From CBDEGU01 sp965238045 (GTDB lineage Bacteria > Acidobacteriota > Terriglobia > Bryobacterales > UBA6623): a stretch of 64,000 bases of DNA. The stretch spans positions 806,001-870,000 of the forward strand of contig CBDEGU010000011.1 of assembly GCA_965238045.1 (NCBI GenBank), given 5' to 3'. Position numbers and translations under genes: made by a program. Positions 25,609 through 35,736 of this stretch are shown in pieces (positions within the stretch are counted from its first letter, which is position 1; each line of letters starts with the position of its first letter). The notes under the pieces were generated by a model. It worked only from the letters and a program-made list of their open reading frames with translations, was not told where the DNA came from and ran no database searches.

Positions 25609-26592
25609 TCACGATCCTTGCGCGGGGTTGTGAACCCCCAGTCGCCGATAGAAAGCGCCGACTTCGGCCATCTGCTTGTCAGTGAAACTTTTTTCCGGCG
25701 GGCGCAGCCAGCGCTGGGCCACTCCGAAATGCTCGAGCGTCGCGCGCCAGAAGGCGTGAGACCACTTCTGAAAAAAGGGGATGTCGTATTCGAACATGAC
25801 CCGGCGCGCCTCGTCGAGCGTTCCCCGCTCGGCCGCTCTCCAGAACTTCATCGCGATCTCAGGGGCGAAGGTTGCAAACGTGCTGTAGTAGGCCTGCATG
25901 CCGTAGGGTTGGTAGAAGAGAAAGCGCGATTTCTGTCCGCCGGCGAAGATGTTCAGCCGCTTGCCGTAGAGGTGGAAGACTTCCATGGAGTAGCTTTGAG
26001 GATATTCCTCCTTGTAGGCCGCGACTTGGTCGATGGTGAGGAGTTGTTTAAGCGCGGGCAGAGGAACCTTGCCGTGGAGGCCGATGGAGATATCGGCCGC
26101 GGCGGCGATCTTTTGAAAATGGCCCAAGAGCTCCTCGGGCGGCCCGTGCCGGGGCAGCAGAACTTGCACGCAGTCCGCGCCGGCCGAGGCGGCGAAACGC
26201 ATGTAGTCGACGGCTTGGCCGGTCCACCAGGGACCGGTGGCGGCGATGGTGACACCGCGTCCGGCAACGGTTTCGACCATGACGGATGTGAGGCGCTGGA
26301 TTTCTTTATAGGTGAGGCGGTCGTATTGATTATTCCCGGCGGTTAGGGCGAAGACTTTGACTCCGGCCTTGGAGGCTAGATCGATCTGGTTGCGAACGCC
26401 TTGCATGTCAAGCTGAAAGTCCTTCGTGTAGACGGTGGGAATCGAAAGAATCGGGCCTCGCAGACGCTTGCGAAATTCCGCCGGGCTAAGTTTCGAGCCC
26501 GCCGCGCGGGCGGATCTCGGCCCGGGGATGTTCAGCAGGCCCGCCGCGGCCAGGCCGAGCATCTTTCGCCGGCTAAGGGAAAGGGAAGGCAT
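25609..26592 (-). CDS. Tat-exported DHDPS-family protein, second paralogue
   Basis: A 327-residue protein from ATG 26592, with GGAG 8 bp upstream. The signal region SLSRRKMLGLAAAGLL is of Tat type. The TIM-barrel domain keeps the Schiff-base Lys (about 194, in VAAYKEEY), but the position of the conserved Tyr of the YN motif reads ISIGLHGK, so His or Gly replaces it and catalysis may differ from DapA/NanA. Segments GVKVFALTAGNNQYDRLTYKE and FQKWSHAFWRATLEHFGV are not typical of DapA. It is transcribed toward the sialidase-like gene and probably in one operon with it. Confidence 0.8.
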   Translation of the reverse strand: MPSLSLSRRKMLGLAAAGLLNIPGPRSARAAGSKLSPAEFRKRLRGPILSIPTVYTKDFQLDMQGVRNQIDLASKAGVKVFALTAGNNQYDRLTYKEIQRLTSVMVETVAGRGVTIAATGPWWTGQAVDYMRFAASAGADCVQVLLPRHGPPEELLGHFQKIAAAADISIGLHGKVPLPALKQLLTIDQVAAYKEEYPQSYSMEVFHLYGKRLNIFAGGQKSRFLFYQPYGMQAYYSTFATFAPEIAMKFWRAAERGTLDEARRVMFEYDIPFFQKWSHAFWRATLEHFGVAQRWLRPPEKSFTDKQMAEVGAFYRRLGVHNPAQGS

Positions 26593-26784
26593 TGTCGATG
26601 CTCCTTCGGGTGGCTGATGGGACACGCCAAGAATATAGCAAAGCGATGAGGGGGCGGTTTTTCGGGCTGTCCCAGCCCATCGGGCAGGGATCGAGGTTTC
26701 CGGGCAGACCGCGGGCACGGATTGCGGGCGCGGTTGACCGGCGATGCCGGTGTCGCCGATCATCAGGGCAGGGGAGTTGTCGTC

Positions 26785-27714
26785 ATGCAGCGATTCAAGA
26801 AGATTCTGGTTTACCAGAGTACCGATACGGCCAAGTATCACGCTCTTCGCCGGGCGGCGAAGCTGGCCAAATCGACAGGCGCCGCGCTGAAGGTCGTTGA
26901 TGTCATCGCGGAGGAACCGCTGCTGCATCCCCGGTTTCATCCTCCGGCCTGGCTCTTGCCGGACCGGATGGTGGAGAACAAGAGAAAACGTCTCGAGACG
27001 CAGGCGGCGAGAATTCGCCGCGGCGGCACAAGCGTGGATGTTGAGATTCTGCACGGCAAGGCCTTCGTGGAAGTGATCCGCGAGGTGCTGCGGAACGGGC
27101 ACGACCTGGTGATGAAAACCGTCCACCAGAAGGCGATGTCGAAGCTCGCCGATCCCGCGGCCATGGATCTGCTGTGGAATTGCCCCTGCCCGGTGGAACT
27201 TGTGCGGCCGCCAGCGGCCAGGAGCCGAAACGCCGTGCTCGCTTGCGTCGATCCGATTTGCGATGACGCCGAGCACGAGGAAGTCAATCGCAAGGTCATT
27301 GAACTGGCCGCTTCGCTGGCGAACTGGGAAAAGGCGCAATTGCACGTGGTGCATGCCTGGCACGCGCTGGCCGAAGGCCCGCTCACCGGGCATACGGGCA
27401 TTCGGGGGCAGGAGCTGGAAAAGTATATTGCTTCTCAACGCTCCTACATACGGGCGCGTCTGATCGAATTACTAGAACGCTGCGGCTGCCAGCCCAAGGC
27501 CGTCTCCATTCACTTGGCGAAGGGGGAACCGGGTGCCGTGATTCCGCGCATCGTCAGAAAACACAACATCGACTTGGTGGTCATGGGTTCTCTGGCGCGG
27601 TCGGGCATTGCCGGGTTCCTGATCGGGAACACGGCGGAACGGGTCGTGGGAAGGCTGGAGTGTTCGCTGCTGGCGGTAAAGCCCGGGGCGTTCGAGACGC
27701 CGGTGAAGCTGTAG
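26785..27714 (+). CDS. tandem universal stress protein (UspE-like)
   Basis: A 309-residue cytosolic protein with two Usp domains, from ATG 26785 with GGGGAG upstream. Domain 1 (residues 1-150, QRFKKILVYQS...CPVELVRPP) is degenerate in the nucleotide-binding loop. Domain 2 (residues 158-300) ends with GSLARSGIAGFLIGNTAERVV, fitting the G-x2-G-x9-G-(S/T) ATP-binding motif (here ending GN), so it may bind ATP or AMP. UspE-type tandem proteins act in stress resistance. The stop region carries a 16-bp tandem duplication (GGTGAAGCTGTAGCGC). It is convergent with the long minus-strand operon. Confidence 0.88.
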   Translation: MQRFKKILVYQSTDTAKYHALRRAAKLAKSTGAALKVVDVIAEEPLLHPRFHPPAWLLPDRMVENKRKRLETQAARIRRGGTSVDVEILHGKAFVEVIREVLRNGHDLVMKTVHQKAMSKLADPAAMDLLWNCPCPVELVRPPAARSRNAVLACVDPICDDAEHEEVNRKVIELAASLANWEKAQLHVVHAWHALAEGPLTGHTGIRGQELEKYIASQRSYIRARLIELLERCGCQPKAVSIHLAKGEPGAVIPRIVRKHNIDLVVMGSLARSGIAGFLIGNTAERVVGRLECSLLAVKPGAFETPVKL

Positions 27715-27746
27715 CGCGGTGAAGCTGTAGCGCCCGGCCGGCCCGG

Positions 27747-30700
27747 CTATGGGCGTCCCTTGCTGAGGCGCCGAAAATACTCGGCGACCGCTTCGCGGTA
27801 TTCTTCCGGCACCGGCTGGGCGATGGTGGCCCGCACCTGGCCGCCCTGACGCTCTTCCACCTGACGGCGAACCTGGAGTTCGAGCTGTTCCAGCATGGAG
27901 AGCATCTTGCGATACTCCCGGCTGAGAAGTTGCGGGTTGCCGGCGAAACGAGAGTTGGCCAACCCTTGCGTGAACTTGCGGAGTTCGGCCAAGTCGAGCG
28001 GATCCACGCCCCGGCGCCGAAGATCTTGGGTGAGTTCGGGGATCTGATCGAGAGTTCGGCGCAGCGTCTGTTCCACCTCGCGGAGCGTTTTCTGATCCCA
28101 CAGGCCGAGGCTGCCTAGCGAGCCAGGCTGGCCGAAGTTGCTGGCGCCTCCGGCGGTTCGCTGGGGGCCGCCACGCTGCCCGCGGCTGTTGACTTCCTGC
28201 TGGCCGCTCTGCCCGCTCGAACTTCCCTGCTGGCCTTGGCCCGGCTGAGAGGAGGGGCCCTGCTGGCCCGGCTGCCGCCCCTGTCCTCGGCCCTGTCCTT
28301 GGCCCGGCTGCTGGCCGTTCTGGCCTTGCTGCTGGCCGTTCTGGCCTTGCTGCTGACCGGCTTGGGCTAGCTGTTTCTGGCCATTGCTTCCTTGCTGTTG
28401 TCCATTCTGCCCCCCCGGTGTCTCGCCTTGCTGACCGGAAGCCTGTTGACCAGGGTCTGGCCGCGGCGACCTGCCCTGTCCCATGCGCGCAGACTGTTCG
28501 AGCCGGCGGCGCAAGCTTTCGAGGCGGGAGAGGGAGCGATCCAAGCCCTGCTCGGAACTCTCGCCCGCGGCGCTGGCGAGCCGCTCGGCTTGGCGGAGCT
28601 GCTTCTCGAACTGATTGAGCGAGCGGGTGACCACGCCTTCACTCTGAACCGTATGCGGCGCCAATCCGCGCCGAATGTATTCGGCGACGACGCGGAGGCG
28701 GGTCGCCACCTCGGCCTCTTGCAAGTCACCGAGCGCCTCGCGAAGCTTGCGCCCGGCCTCGCTTTGGCCTTCGCTAAGCCGCCGGATGGTCTCTTGCGTC
28801 TTCCGCTCGATGGCTTCGAGTTCGGCCTGCATGGCCTTCTTGCGCGCGGCTAGTTCTCGCGTCTCGCCGCGGGTCAGCGTGCTGCGCAGTCTGGGACTCG
28901 GCTTGCCGGGTTCCGCCGCCTTGTCGCGCTGCTCGACGGCCCGGGTCAGATCTTCTTGCAGACGCTCGGCGATGGCGCGCTGTTCGGCGGCCAGTTTTTC
29001 GGCGCGGCTGGCGAGATCCGACAGCGCGGCTGAGTTCCGCCGCCGCCGCTGCCCGGCGAGTTCCTTCAGCGCGCTCTCCAAACGCTCTTGCGCCCGCTGA
29101 GCCGAGGCCGCATCTTGCGTTTGGCGCGAACCTCCGCCGGGATGGGGAGGGGAAGAGCGCATCTCGCGAGTGGCTTGCTCGAGGGTCCGGATGATGTTCT
29201 GCAGCTTGTCCTGACGTCCCCCGCCGCCCGCGCTACGACCCGAGGAAGGAGAACCGCCCCGCTGTCCTGCCTGTTGCTGGCCCTGCTGTTGGCCCTGTTG
29301 CTGGCCGCCTTGCTGTTGCCCGGATTGCTGTTGTTCGCGTTGCGCGGCCTGCTCTCGCCGTTGCAGCTGTTCAAGCTTTCGCTTGAGTTCCTCGGCTTCG
29401 CGCCGCAGCATCTCTTGCTGCCAGCGTTCGGCAAAGGTCGCCTGAAGGTGTTCGCGCCGCCGTTCGGCCAGCTTCTGCTGCCGCCGGGCCAACTCGCGGA
29501 GCTTCTCCATCAACTCGTCGACTTCGCGTTCCTGCTGCTGGCCCGGCGCTCCTCCGCCGGTCTCGTACTGGTTCTTGTGCAGGTCCATCTCGAGCTCGAA
29601 CATTTCCGCCAGATCGAGCTGGGCCTGTCCGCCGCCGCCCCCGCCGCCTCTACTGAACCGGAGCTGAATATCGCGAAAGATGGCTTCGGCGCGAAGAACC
29701 TGCTGCAAGGCCTTCTGCGCCGGTGAAAGCGCTTTCTGGAGTCTCACGGCGGCCAAGTGGTCCGCGGCCGGCTGCATGTATTCGGCCGCCTTCTCCAGAT
29801 TGCGGATAAAGGACTGGATCATGGCATCCGAGCCGGTCAGCTCGCGGGCCTTGGTCCGCTGGACCAGGGTGCGCGCTTGATCGCGAAGCGTGAGCTGAAT
29901 CTCGGATAAAACAATCGCGTTTTCCCTAATTTCCTTGCGCTCGATTTGGGACTTCGCGTCGTCGGATTTCTTGATCAGATTCCAGGTCGCGGCGAGAATT
30001 TCCTTCTGCCTCTTGGAAATCTCGTTTTGCCCGGGGCCCTCTTCGCCGCCTCCTCCTCCGCCCCCGGCCTGACTCTGAGTGAACGAGCGGTCATAGGGCC
30101 GGACTTCGAGGAAGTACATGTCGGTCTTAGCCGTGAGGCGATGGTCGCTGGCGGCGGCGTAGTAGGCGATGACATCCCCGGGCACGAGCCCCTGTGCCGG
30201 AAACGTGACCGGAAGCGTGAGGGTCGCCGGGGCGGGTGGCGTCTGGCTGCCTTTCTTCTCTGGAGCGGGTGTCTCCTCAATGGAGAGGCTGGCCGCGGGG
30301 AGGCCCATCTCCTCCAGGTACAAGGTGTGCTCCCCGCGAAGCTTCTTTCTGTCGCGCGCCGGTGACAGGGAGACCTTCTGCATCTCCTCGCCGTTGATCG
30401 AGTAGTACAGATCGAGGCTCGTGACGCCAAAGTCATCCCGGCCTTCCACCTCAATGACAACCTCTTCGATGTTGGTGGCTTGAGAGTCGCGGCCGGGCCG
30501 CAGCTGGGTGATCTCGGGTTTGCGATCGGGAATCAGAGTGATGAAATATTCCTCGCTGAGCCGGACGGCCTCTCCACCGTACATCGCGGCGATCGAATAC
30601 TGCCCGTCCTGCCGGATCACGATCCGGCCGCTGCTGCTGAGCGCGTCTGGCGTCAGCTTGGAGACGCGCTCACCGTCGATAAGAATGACGCCATCCTCGA

Positions 30701-31697
30701 GCGGTTTGTCGGTCTCGATCTCCACTTCGACTTCGGTGCCGGCGACGGCGATGATGTCGCCGCCGGGATCTTCGGTGACGCTTTTCATCCCTGTCCACTT
30801 CGGATAATTGTAGGTGAGCTTGAGGTTCTGGATGACCGGCATCTCGACGACATCGACGTCAAATTCGGCCCCGCGGATGCCCGCGGCCGAGACGTAGTAG
30901 CGGAAGGGCTCGCGCACGGCGGCGAAGAGGAATTCGAAACCGCTGCCTTCGAGCTGGCGGCGCATGGGAGCTTGCTCCCAGTCGGCTCCTCCGGCGTAGA
31001 GGACGAAGATCTGGGCGCTGGAAGTTTCCAATCCAACAATGTCGGCCGACACGGTCAAGTCCGCGCCCTGGCGAATGGTCGCGTCTCCGGGCTGGACGAT
31101 GATTTGGTAGAGCGGCGCCTCCTGGGGAGCGATCCAGCCGGTCCACAACTGAGAGGCGCCGTATCCCCAATAGCCGGGACCGGATGTGCCCAGCCATAGG
31201 AGCGTGAAGAGCGAGAGCAGCCCGACGGCGGCGAAAGCCAGAACGCGCTGGGCGCCGACCACATGCCCGGCCGGCGTGGTGTCGGCGATGCGCAGGGTAT
31301 CTTCGGCGAGTAATTCGAGGAATGGATTGCCAGGCGCGCCTCGCTGGCCGGCGGCGGAGGTCTGGTCGGCGAAAGTCTCGATCCGTCCGTCAAAAGCCGG
31401 CACGGAGCGCTCGGCTTCGCCGGCGGCGCTTTTCTCTCCGAGCCGCCGCAGCGGCCAGATGAGCGTTCGCAGCAGAACCGCGATGAGCGAGCCGGCCAGG
31501 ATGGTCCGCGCACTGAAAACACTGGTGTCGGAGAAGGCGTAGCGGTTGGCGACGAAGACGCAGGCGACGGTGAGCAGCAGCGCCGTGAGGATGGAAGCCC
31601 CAAAACCGCGCGAGACGGTGCGCACCTGCAAGCGGCGATGAATGCGCCGAAGGTATTGCTGAAGCGTCCGACTGGGCGAGCGCGGCGCCGGATTCAC
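27747..31697 (-). CDS. large membrane-anchored coiled-coil protein (DUF4175-like), last gene of the MoxR/VWA operon
   Basis: A 1316-residue protein from GTG 31697. Three hydrophobic segments (about 33-52, 65-85 and 145-165) anchor it. A beta-rich extracytoplasmic region follows to about 480 (for example IVVQPGDATIRQGADLTVSADIVG, Ig-like). Residues 550-1110 are coiled coil rich in Glu, Arg, Gln and Leu, interrupted by Gln/Gly-rich linkers near 800-860 and 1120-1230 (runs of GQQQ and GQNG). The C-terminal 90 residues are again helical. It resembles DUF4175/TIGR02302-type proteins found beside MoxR-Bat clusters. It starts 4 bp after the BatA-like gene stop. Function unknown; a scaffold or envelope-associated role is inference. 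Confidence 0.8.
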   Translation of the reverse strand: MNPAPRSPSRTLQQYLRRIHRRLQVRTVSRGFGASILTALLLTVACVFVANRYAFSDTSVFSARTILAGSLIAVLLRTLIWPLRRLGEKSAAGEAERSVPAFDGRIETFADQTSAAGQRGAPGNPFLELLAEDTLRIADTTPAGHVVGAQRVLAFAAVGLLSLFTLLWLGTSGPGYWGYGASQLWTGWIAPQEAPLYQIIVQPGDATIRQGADLTVSADIVGLETSSAQIFVLYAGGADWEQAPMRRQLEGSGFEFLFAAVREPFRYYVSAAGIRGAEFDVDVVEMPVIQNLKLTYNYPKWTGMKSVTEDPGGDIIAVAGTEVEVEIETDKPLEDGVILIDGERVSKLTPDALSSSGRIVIRQDGQYSIAAMYGGEAVRLSEEYFITLIPDRKPEITQLRPGRDSQATNIEEVVIEVEGRDDFGVTSLDLYYSINGEEMQKVSLSPARDRKKLRGEHTLYLEEMGLPAASLSIEETPAPEKKGSQTPPAPATLTLPVTFPAQGLVPGDVIAYYAAASDHRLTAKTDMYFLEVRPYDRSFTQSQAGGGGGGGEEGPGQNEISKRQKEILAATWNLIKKSDDAKSQIERKEIRENAIVLSEIQLTLRDQARTLVQRTKARELTGSDAMIQSFIRNLEKAAEYMQPAADHLAAVRLQKALSPAQKALQQVLRAEAIFRDIQLRFSRGGGGGGGQAQLDLAEMFELEMDLHKNQYETGGGAPGQQQEREVDELMEKLRELARRQQKLAERRREHLQATFAERWQQEMLRREAEELKRKLEQLQRREQAAQREQQQSGQQQGGQQQGQQQGQQQAGQRGGSPSSGRSAGGGGRQDKLQNIIRTLEQATREMRSSPPHPGGGSRQTQDAASAQRAQERLESALKELAGQRRRRNSAALSDLASRAEKLAAEQRAIAERLQEDLTRAVEQRDKAAEPGKPSPRLRSTLTRGETRELAARKKAMQAELEAIERKTQETIRRLSEGQSEAGRKLREALGDLQEAEVATRLRVVAEYIRRGLAPHTVQSEGVVTRSLNQFEKQLRQAERLASAAGESSEQGLDRSLSRLESLRRRLEQSARMGQGRSPRPDPGQQASGQQGETPGGQNGQQQGSNGQKQLAQAGQQQGQNGQQQGQNGQQPGQGQGRGQGRQPGQQGPSSQPGQGQQGSSSGQSGQQEVNSRGQRGGPQRTAGGASNFGQPGSLGSLGLWDQKTLREVEQTLRRTLDQIPELTQDLRRRGVDPLDLAELRKFTQGLANSRFAGNPQLLSREYRKMLSMLEQLELQVRRQVEERQGGQVRATIAQPVPEEYREAVAEYFRRLSKGRP

Positions 31698-31701
31698 AGT
31701 G

Positions 31702-33720
31702 TCATACCTCCCGCTGGACCTTGAGATGCAAATTACCTATTACCGATTCTACCAGCGCCGCGAGCACGAGAAGCACGAGCAGGAACCTCCAAATGCGCAG
31801 AGGAGGCGGTTTTATGGGCGATTTCTCACCTTCGCCGCTGGCGGGGGCGCTGGCGTTGCTTCCGGTGGCCTGCCAGCCGGCGAGCATGTCCGAATCCATC
31901 GGACGCAGATTCGATTCGCGTGCGTCGGGGTTGACGGCCGCGAGATCCGAGGCGCCTGGCAGACGAATCTCGTAGAAACCGAGTTCCGAAAGCGCGACGC
32001 TGGTTCCGGCGACCGATTCCGAGAGCGAAAGCGCCCGCTCGCCGGCGGGATCGAACACCTGCACCGAACCGGAGCTTCCCCGGCGCCTGCCCAGGTCGAG
32101 AACCGAATCGATCGTCGCCTGCCGGCCGCCTTCCTCGACGCCGGAAAGATAGCGCGCCGACTCCACGACGAAGGGCACAAAAACCGGGTGCAGCGGCAGG
32201 TCGTTCCACACATTGTCGAACGACGAGGCGAAGATGAAGATCTTCCCCTCGCCCATGCGCCGTTCGATCAAGAGAGGCGAGCCGTCGGAGAGACGCACGA
32301 GTATGTCGTCGTCCGGGGCGGTCGGGAGCTTGGCATAGCGGTAGAACTTAACGCCCCGCAGCCGCTGCCATTGTTGCAGGGCCGGGTGAGATTCTTGGAA
32401 CGCTCCGGCGAACTGGAAACGCTGTCCTTCCCGTCCGGTGTAGACGGTTCGCTGTATCCCATCGGGATAGAAAGCCGCCGTGCCGGCCAGCGTGGTTTTC
32501 ACGCCGAGCGCGATCAAAACCGCGCCCCCATTCTCGACGAACGACGTGAGGCGCGCGAGAAACGAATCGGCGAGCCGGGGAATATCGGAAAGCACGACCA
32601 TCGGGAAGCGCTCGGGCACGCTCTGTTCGGCCTGGACCCGGGAGACGCCCTGGACGCGGAACCGTGACTGCGCCGAAGCACCGAGCGCGGCGCGGTAGTA
32701 GAGCAGGTCTCGGCGGCGGCCATCCCCGTAGACGAACAAGATCGGCGGCGGTTCGGAGCGGTCGATGACGACCCGGCGGATGTCGTCGAGGGGAAGGTCA
32801 TCACCGGGTTTGAGCACGAATGCACCCTTGGTTACGCCGGTCGGCACTTCAAAGTCCTCGAAGACGACCGAGGCGCGTCCGCCGGCGGGAATTTCAACCG
32901 AGTAGCTGCCGGCGGGTTTGCCGTTCAGCAGGAAAGTCACTGTCTTGGAGGCTTTGGGGGTTCCGAACCCGGCCACGGTCACTTCGAGGCGGCCGCTTTT
33001 CTGGCCCCACAGATGCGTTGTACCCTTAACGTTTTCGATGACCCAATTGGGGGATTCGGCTTCGCTGAGATTGTGAACCTGGAGCGAGGCCGTGGTGGGC
33101 AGGGCAAGGTCGGAGAATCGGCCAGGCAGAGCGGATTGCTGGAAATCGGAAAGCAGGTGAACCACTACCGGAGTGCCATCGGCGGGGGCCAGGCTGCGGA
33201 CGGCCTCGGCCAGGTCGCCATAGGCGGCGCGGGAAGCCGACGGCCGCGCCGCGCGGATAGCGTCGCCGAGTTCCTGACGGTCGGCGGTGGGCTCGGTTCC
33301 CAGGCGCGCCCCGGGTCCGAGCATGATCAGTTGCCCGCGGTCGGCCGGGTTCATCGCATCGACGATGGCTTGGGCTTGGTCCACGGCGCGGGTCCAGCGA
33401 TCACTGTAGGTCATGCTGAGCGAGGTGTCGAGGACGATCAGATGCAGCCGGGGCACATCGCCAATGGCCGCGCCGGCGGCAAGCTCCCAGACCGGCTTGG
33501 CGAAGGCGAGCGCCAGCAGAAGACAGAGCGCCAGACGCATCGCCAGCAGCAGCAAATAGCGAAACTGGCGTTCCTTGACCGAGCTTTGGCGGCGGCGCTC
33601 GAAGAACATCAGCGAGCTGAACATCTGGCGGACCGGGTTTTCGCGGTCGAGCAAATGCAGCCAGAGCGGCAGGCCAATGGCCAAACCACCCAGCAGAAAC
33701 CATGGCGACAATAATGACAT
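31702..33720 (-). CDS. BatA-like VWA-domain membrane protein
   Basis: A 672-residue protein; ATG 33720 is preferred to TTG 33723. The N-terminal BatA domain starts SLLSPWFLLGGLAIGLPLWLHL and contains two transmembrane segments. A von Willebrand A domain has the metal-ion site DTSLSM (about residues 98-103). A long beta-rich and Rossmann-like extracytoplasmic part follows (NWVIENVKGTTHLWG, PILFVYGDGRRRD, GGAVLIALG), similar to the amidotransferase-like region of its neighbour at 39097-41346. A single C-terminal helix (RFLLVLLVLAALVESVIGN) returns to the membrane. BatA-type proteins work with MoxR ATPases and DUF58 proteins; the partner genes lie immediately upstream. Confidence 0.85.
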   Translation of the reverse strand: MSLLSPWFLLGGLAIGLPLWLHLLDRENPVRQMFSSLMFFERRRQSSVKERQFRYLLLLAMRLALCLLLALAFAKPVWELAAGAAIGDVPRLHLIVLDTSLSMTYSDRWTRAVDQAQAIVDAMNPADRGQLIMLGPGARLGTEPTADRQELGDAIRAARPSASRAAYGDLAEAVRSLAPADGTPVVVHLLSDFQQSALPGRFSDLALPTTASLQVHNLSEAESPNWVIENVKGTTHLWGQKSGRLEVTVAGFGTPKASKTVTFLLNGKPAGSYSVEIPAGGRASVVFEDFEVPTGVTKGAFVLKPGDDLPLDDIRRVVIDRSEPPPILFVYGDGRRRDLLYYRAALGASAQSRFRVQGVSRVQAEQSVPERFPMVVLSDIPRLADSFLARLTSFVENGGAVLIALGVKTTLAGTAAFYPDGIQRTVYTGREGQRFQFAGAFQESHPALQQWQRLRGVKFYRYAKLPTAPDDDILVRLSDGSPLLIERRMGEGKIFIFASSFDNVWNDLPLHPVFVPFVVESARYLSGVEEGGRQATIDSVLDLGRRRGSSGSVQVFDPAGERALSLSESVAGTSVALSELGFYEIRLPGASDLAAVNPDARESNLRPMDSDMLAGWQATGSNASAPASGEGEKSPIKPPPLRIWRFLLVLLVLAALVESVIGNLHLKVQREV

Positions 33721-33782
33721 CAACTCTTCTTCTGATTAGACGTCCGTCTTCGGCTAAAGGTTTAGTCTATTCTCGGTGGCGA

Positions 33783-34672
33783 TCAGCGGCGCCGCTGCCG
33801 AAAAATCAAATACTCCCTCAAAGCCAGGTCGAGCGGCTTGGCCGTATCGAGCACGATGTAGTCGGCGCCGGTGCCCTGGGTCTGGCTTCGCATGTTTTCG
33901 ATATGACTCTGGATGTGCTCCCGGTATTCGCGGCGGGCGAAATCGGCCGAGACTTCCATTTCCTCGCCGGTTTCCATGTCCTCGAGCAGAACCGAGCCCT
34001 GAAATTGCGGTTCGAGTTCCGCCGGGTCCAGTAGGTGGAGAAAGAAAATATCCTGGCCCTGATGAACGAGCGGACGGACGGCCTTGACGACGGTCGCCGG
34101 GTCGGCGTAGAAATCCGAAATCACCGCGACGAGGCCGCGGCGGGTTTGGTGTTCGCGGAAATGCTCGAAGGGCAGATTGAGGTTCGTCCCGGTGGCGGGC
34201 TCGGCTTTCTCGAGCGTGTGAAGAATCGCGTGCAGATGGCCGGGCCGGGTCGAAGGAGGCCGGTAGGCGCGAATCTTCTCGTCAAAAACGATCAGGCCCA
34301 CCGCGTCATGCTGCCGGATCGATAAGTAGGCGAGCGAGGCGGCCAGGTAGCGGGCATACTCGATCTTCGATACGCCGGTGGAGCGAAATCCCATTGAGGC
34401 GCTGGCGTCGAGCAAGATTTCAAGATGGGTATTGGTCTCGCCCAGATAGCGCTTCAGGTAGGTGCGCTCGGTGCGTGAAAACACATTCCAGTCGATGAAG
34501 CGCGGATCGTCTCCGGGCACATAGGGGCGGTACTCGGCGAATTCCAGGCTGAAGCCGAACTTCGGCGAGCGATGCATGCCGGTGAGGAAGCCGTCGACGA
34601 CGGTCCGCGCCAGCAATTCGATGTTGGACAGGCGCGAGAGGACCTTGGGGTCGAGCAGCGTCTGCTTGGCCA

Positions 34673-34673
<1 letters not shown>
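33783..34673 (-). CDS. DUF58 / VWA-type protein
   Basis: A 296-residue cytosolic protein. The DUF58 signature YVPGDDPRFIDWNVFSRT is at about residues 51-68, followed by a VWA-like region with DASASM and the LxxxQHDAVGLIVFD segment. DUF58 proteins are the usual partner of MoxR AAA+ ATPases. ATG 34673 overlaps the TGA of the moxR gene (TGATG), so the two are translationally coupled. Confidence 0.92.
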
Positions 34674-35722
<1,049 letters not shown>

Positions 35723-35736
35723 GTGTCGGCGGTCCG

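Noticed and set aside
25609..27438. 609-residue minus-strand frame spanning the universal stress gene
   Set aside because: The upstream 280 residues are antisense to the Usp gene; the Tat signal and GGAG-ATG at 26592 fix the real start.
29000..29600. Plus-strand frame with poly-Leu runs opposite the coiled-coil gene
   Set aside because: Antisense of the Gln/Glu-rich coiled-coil codons, not a membrane protein.
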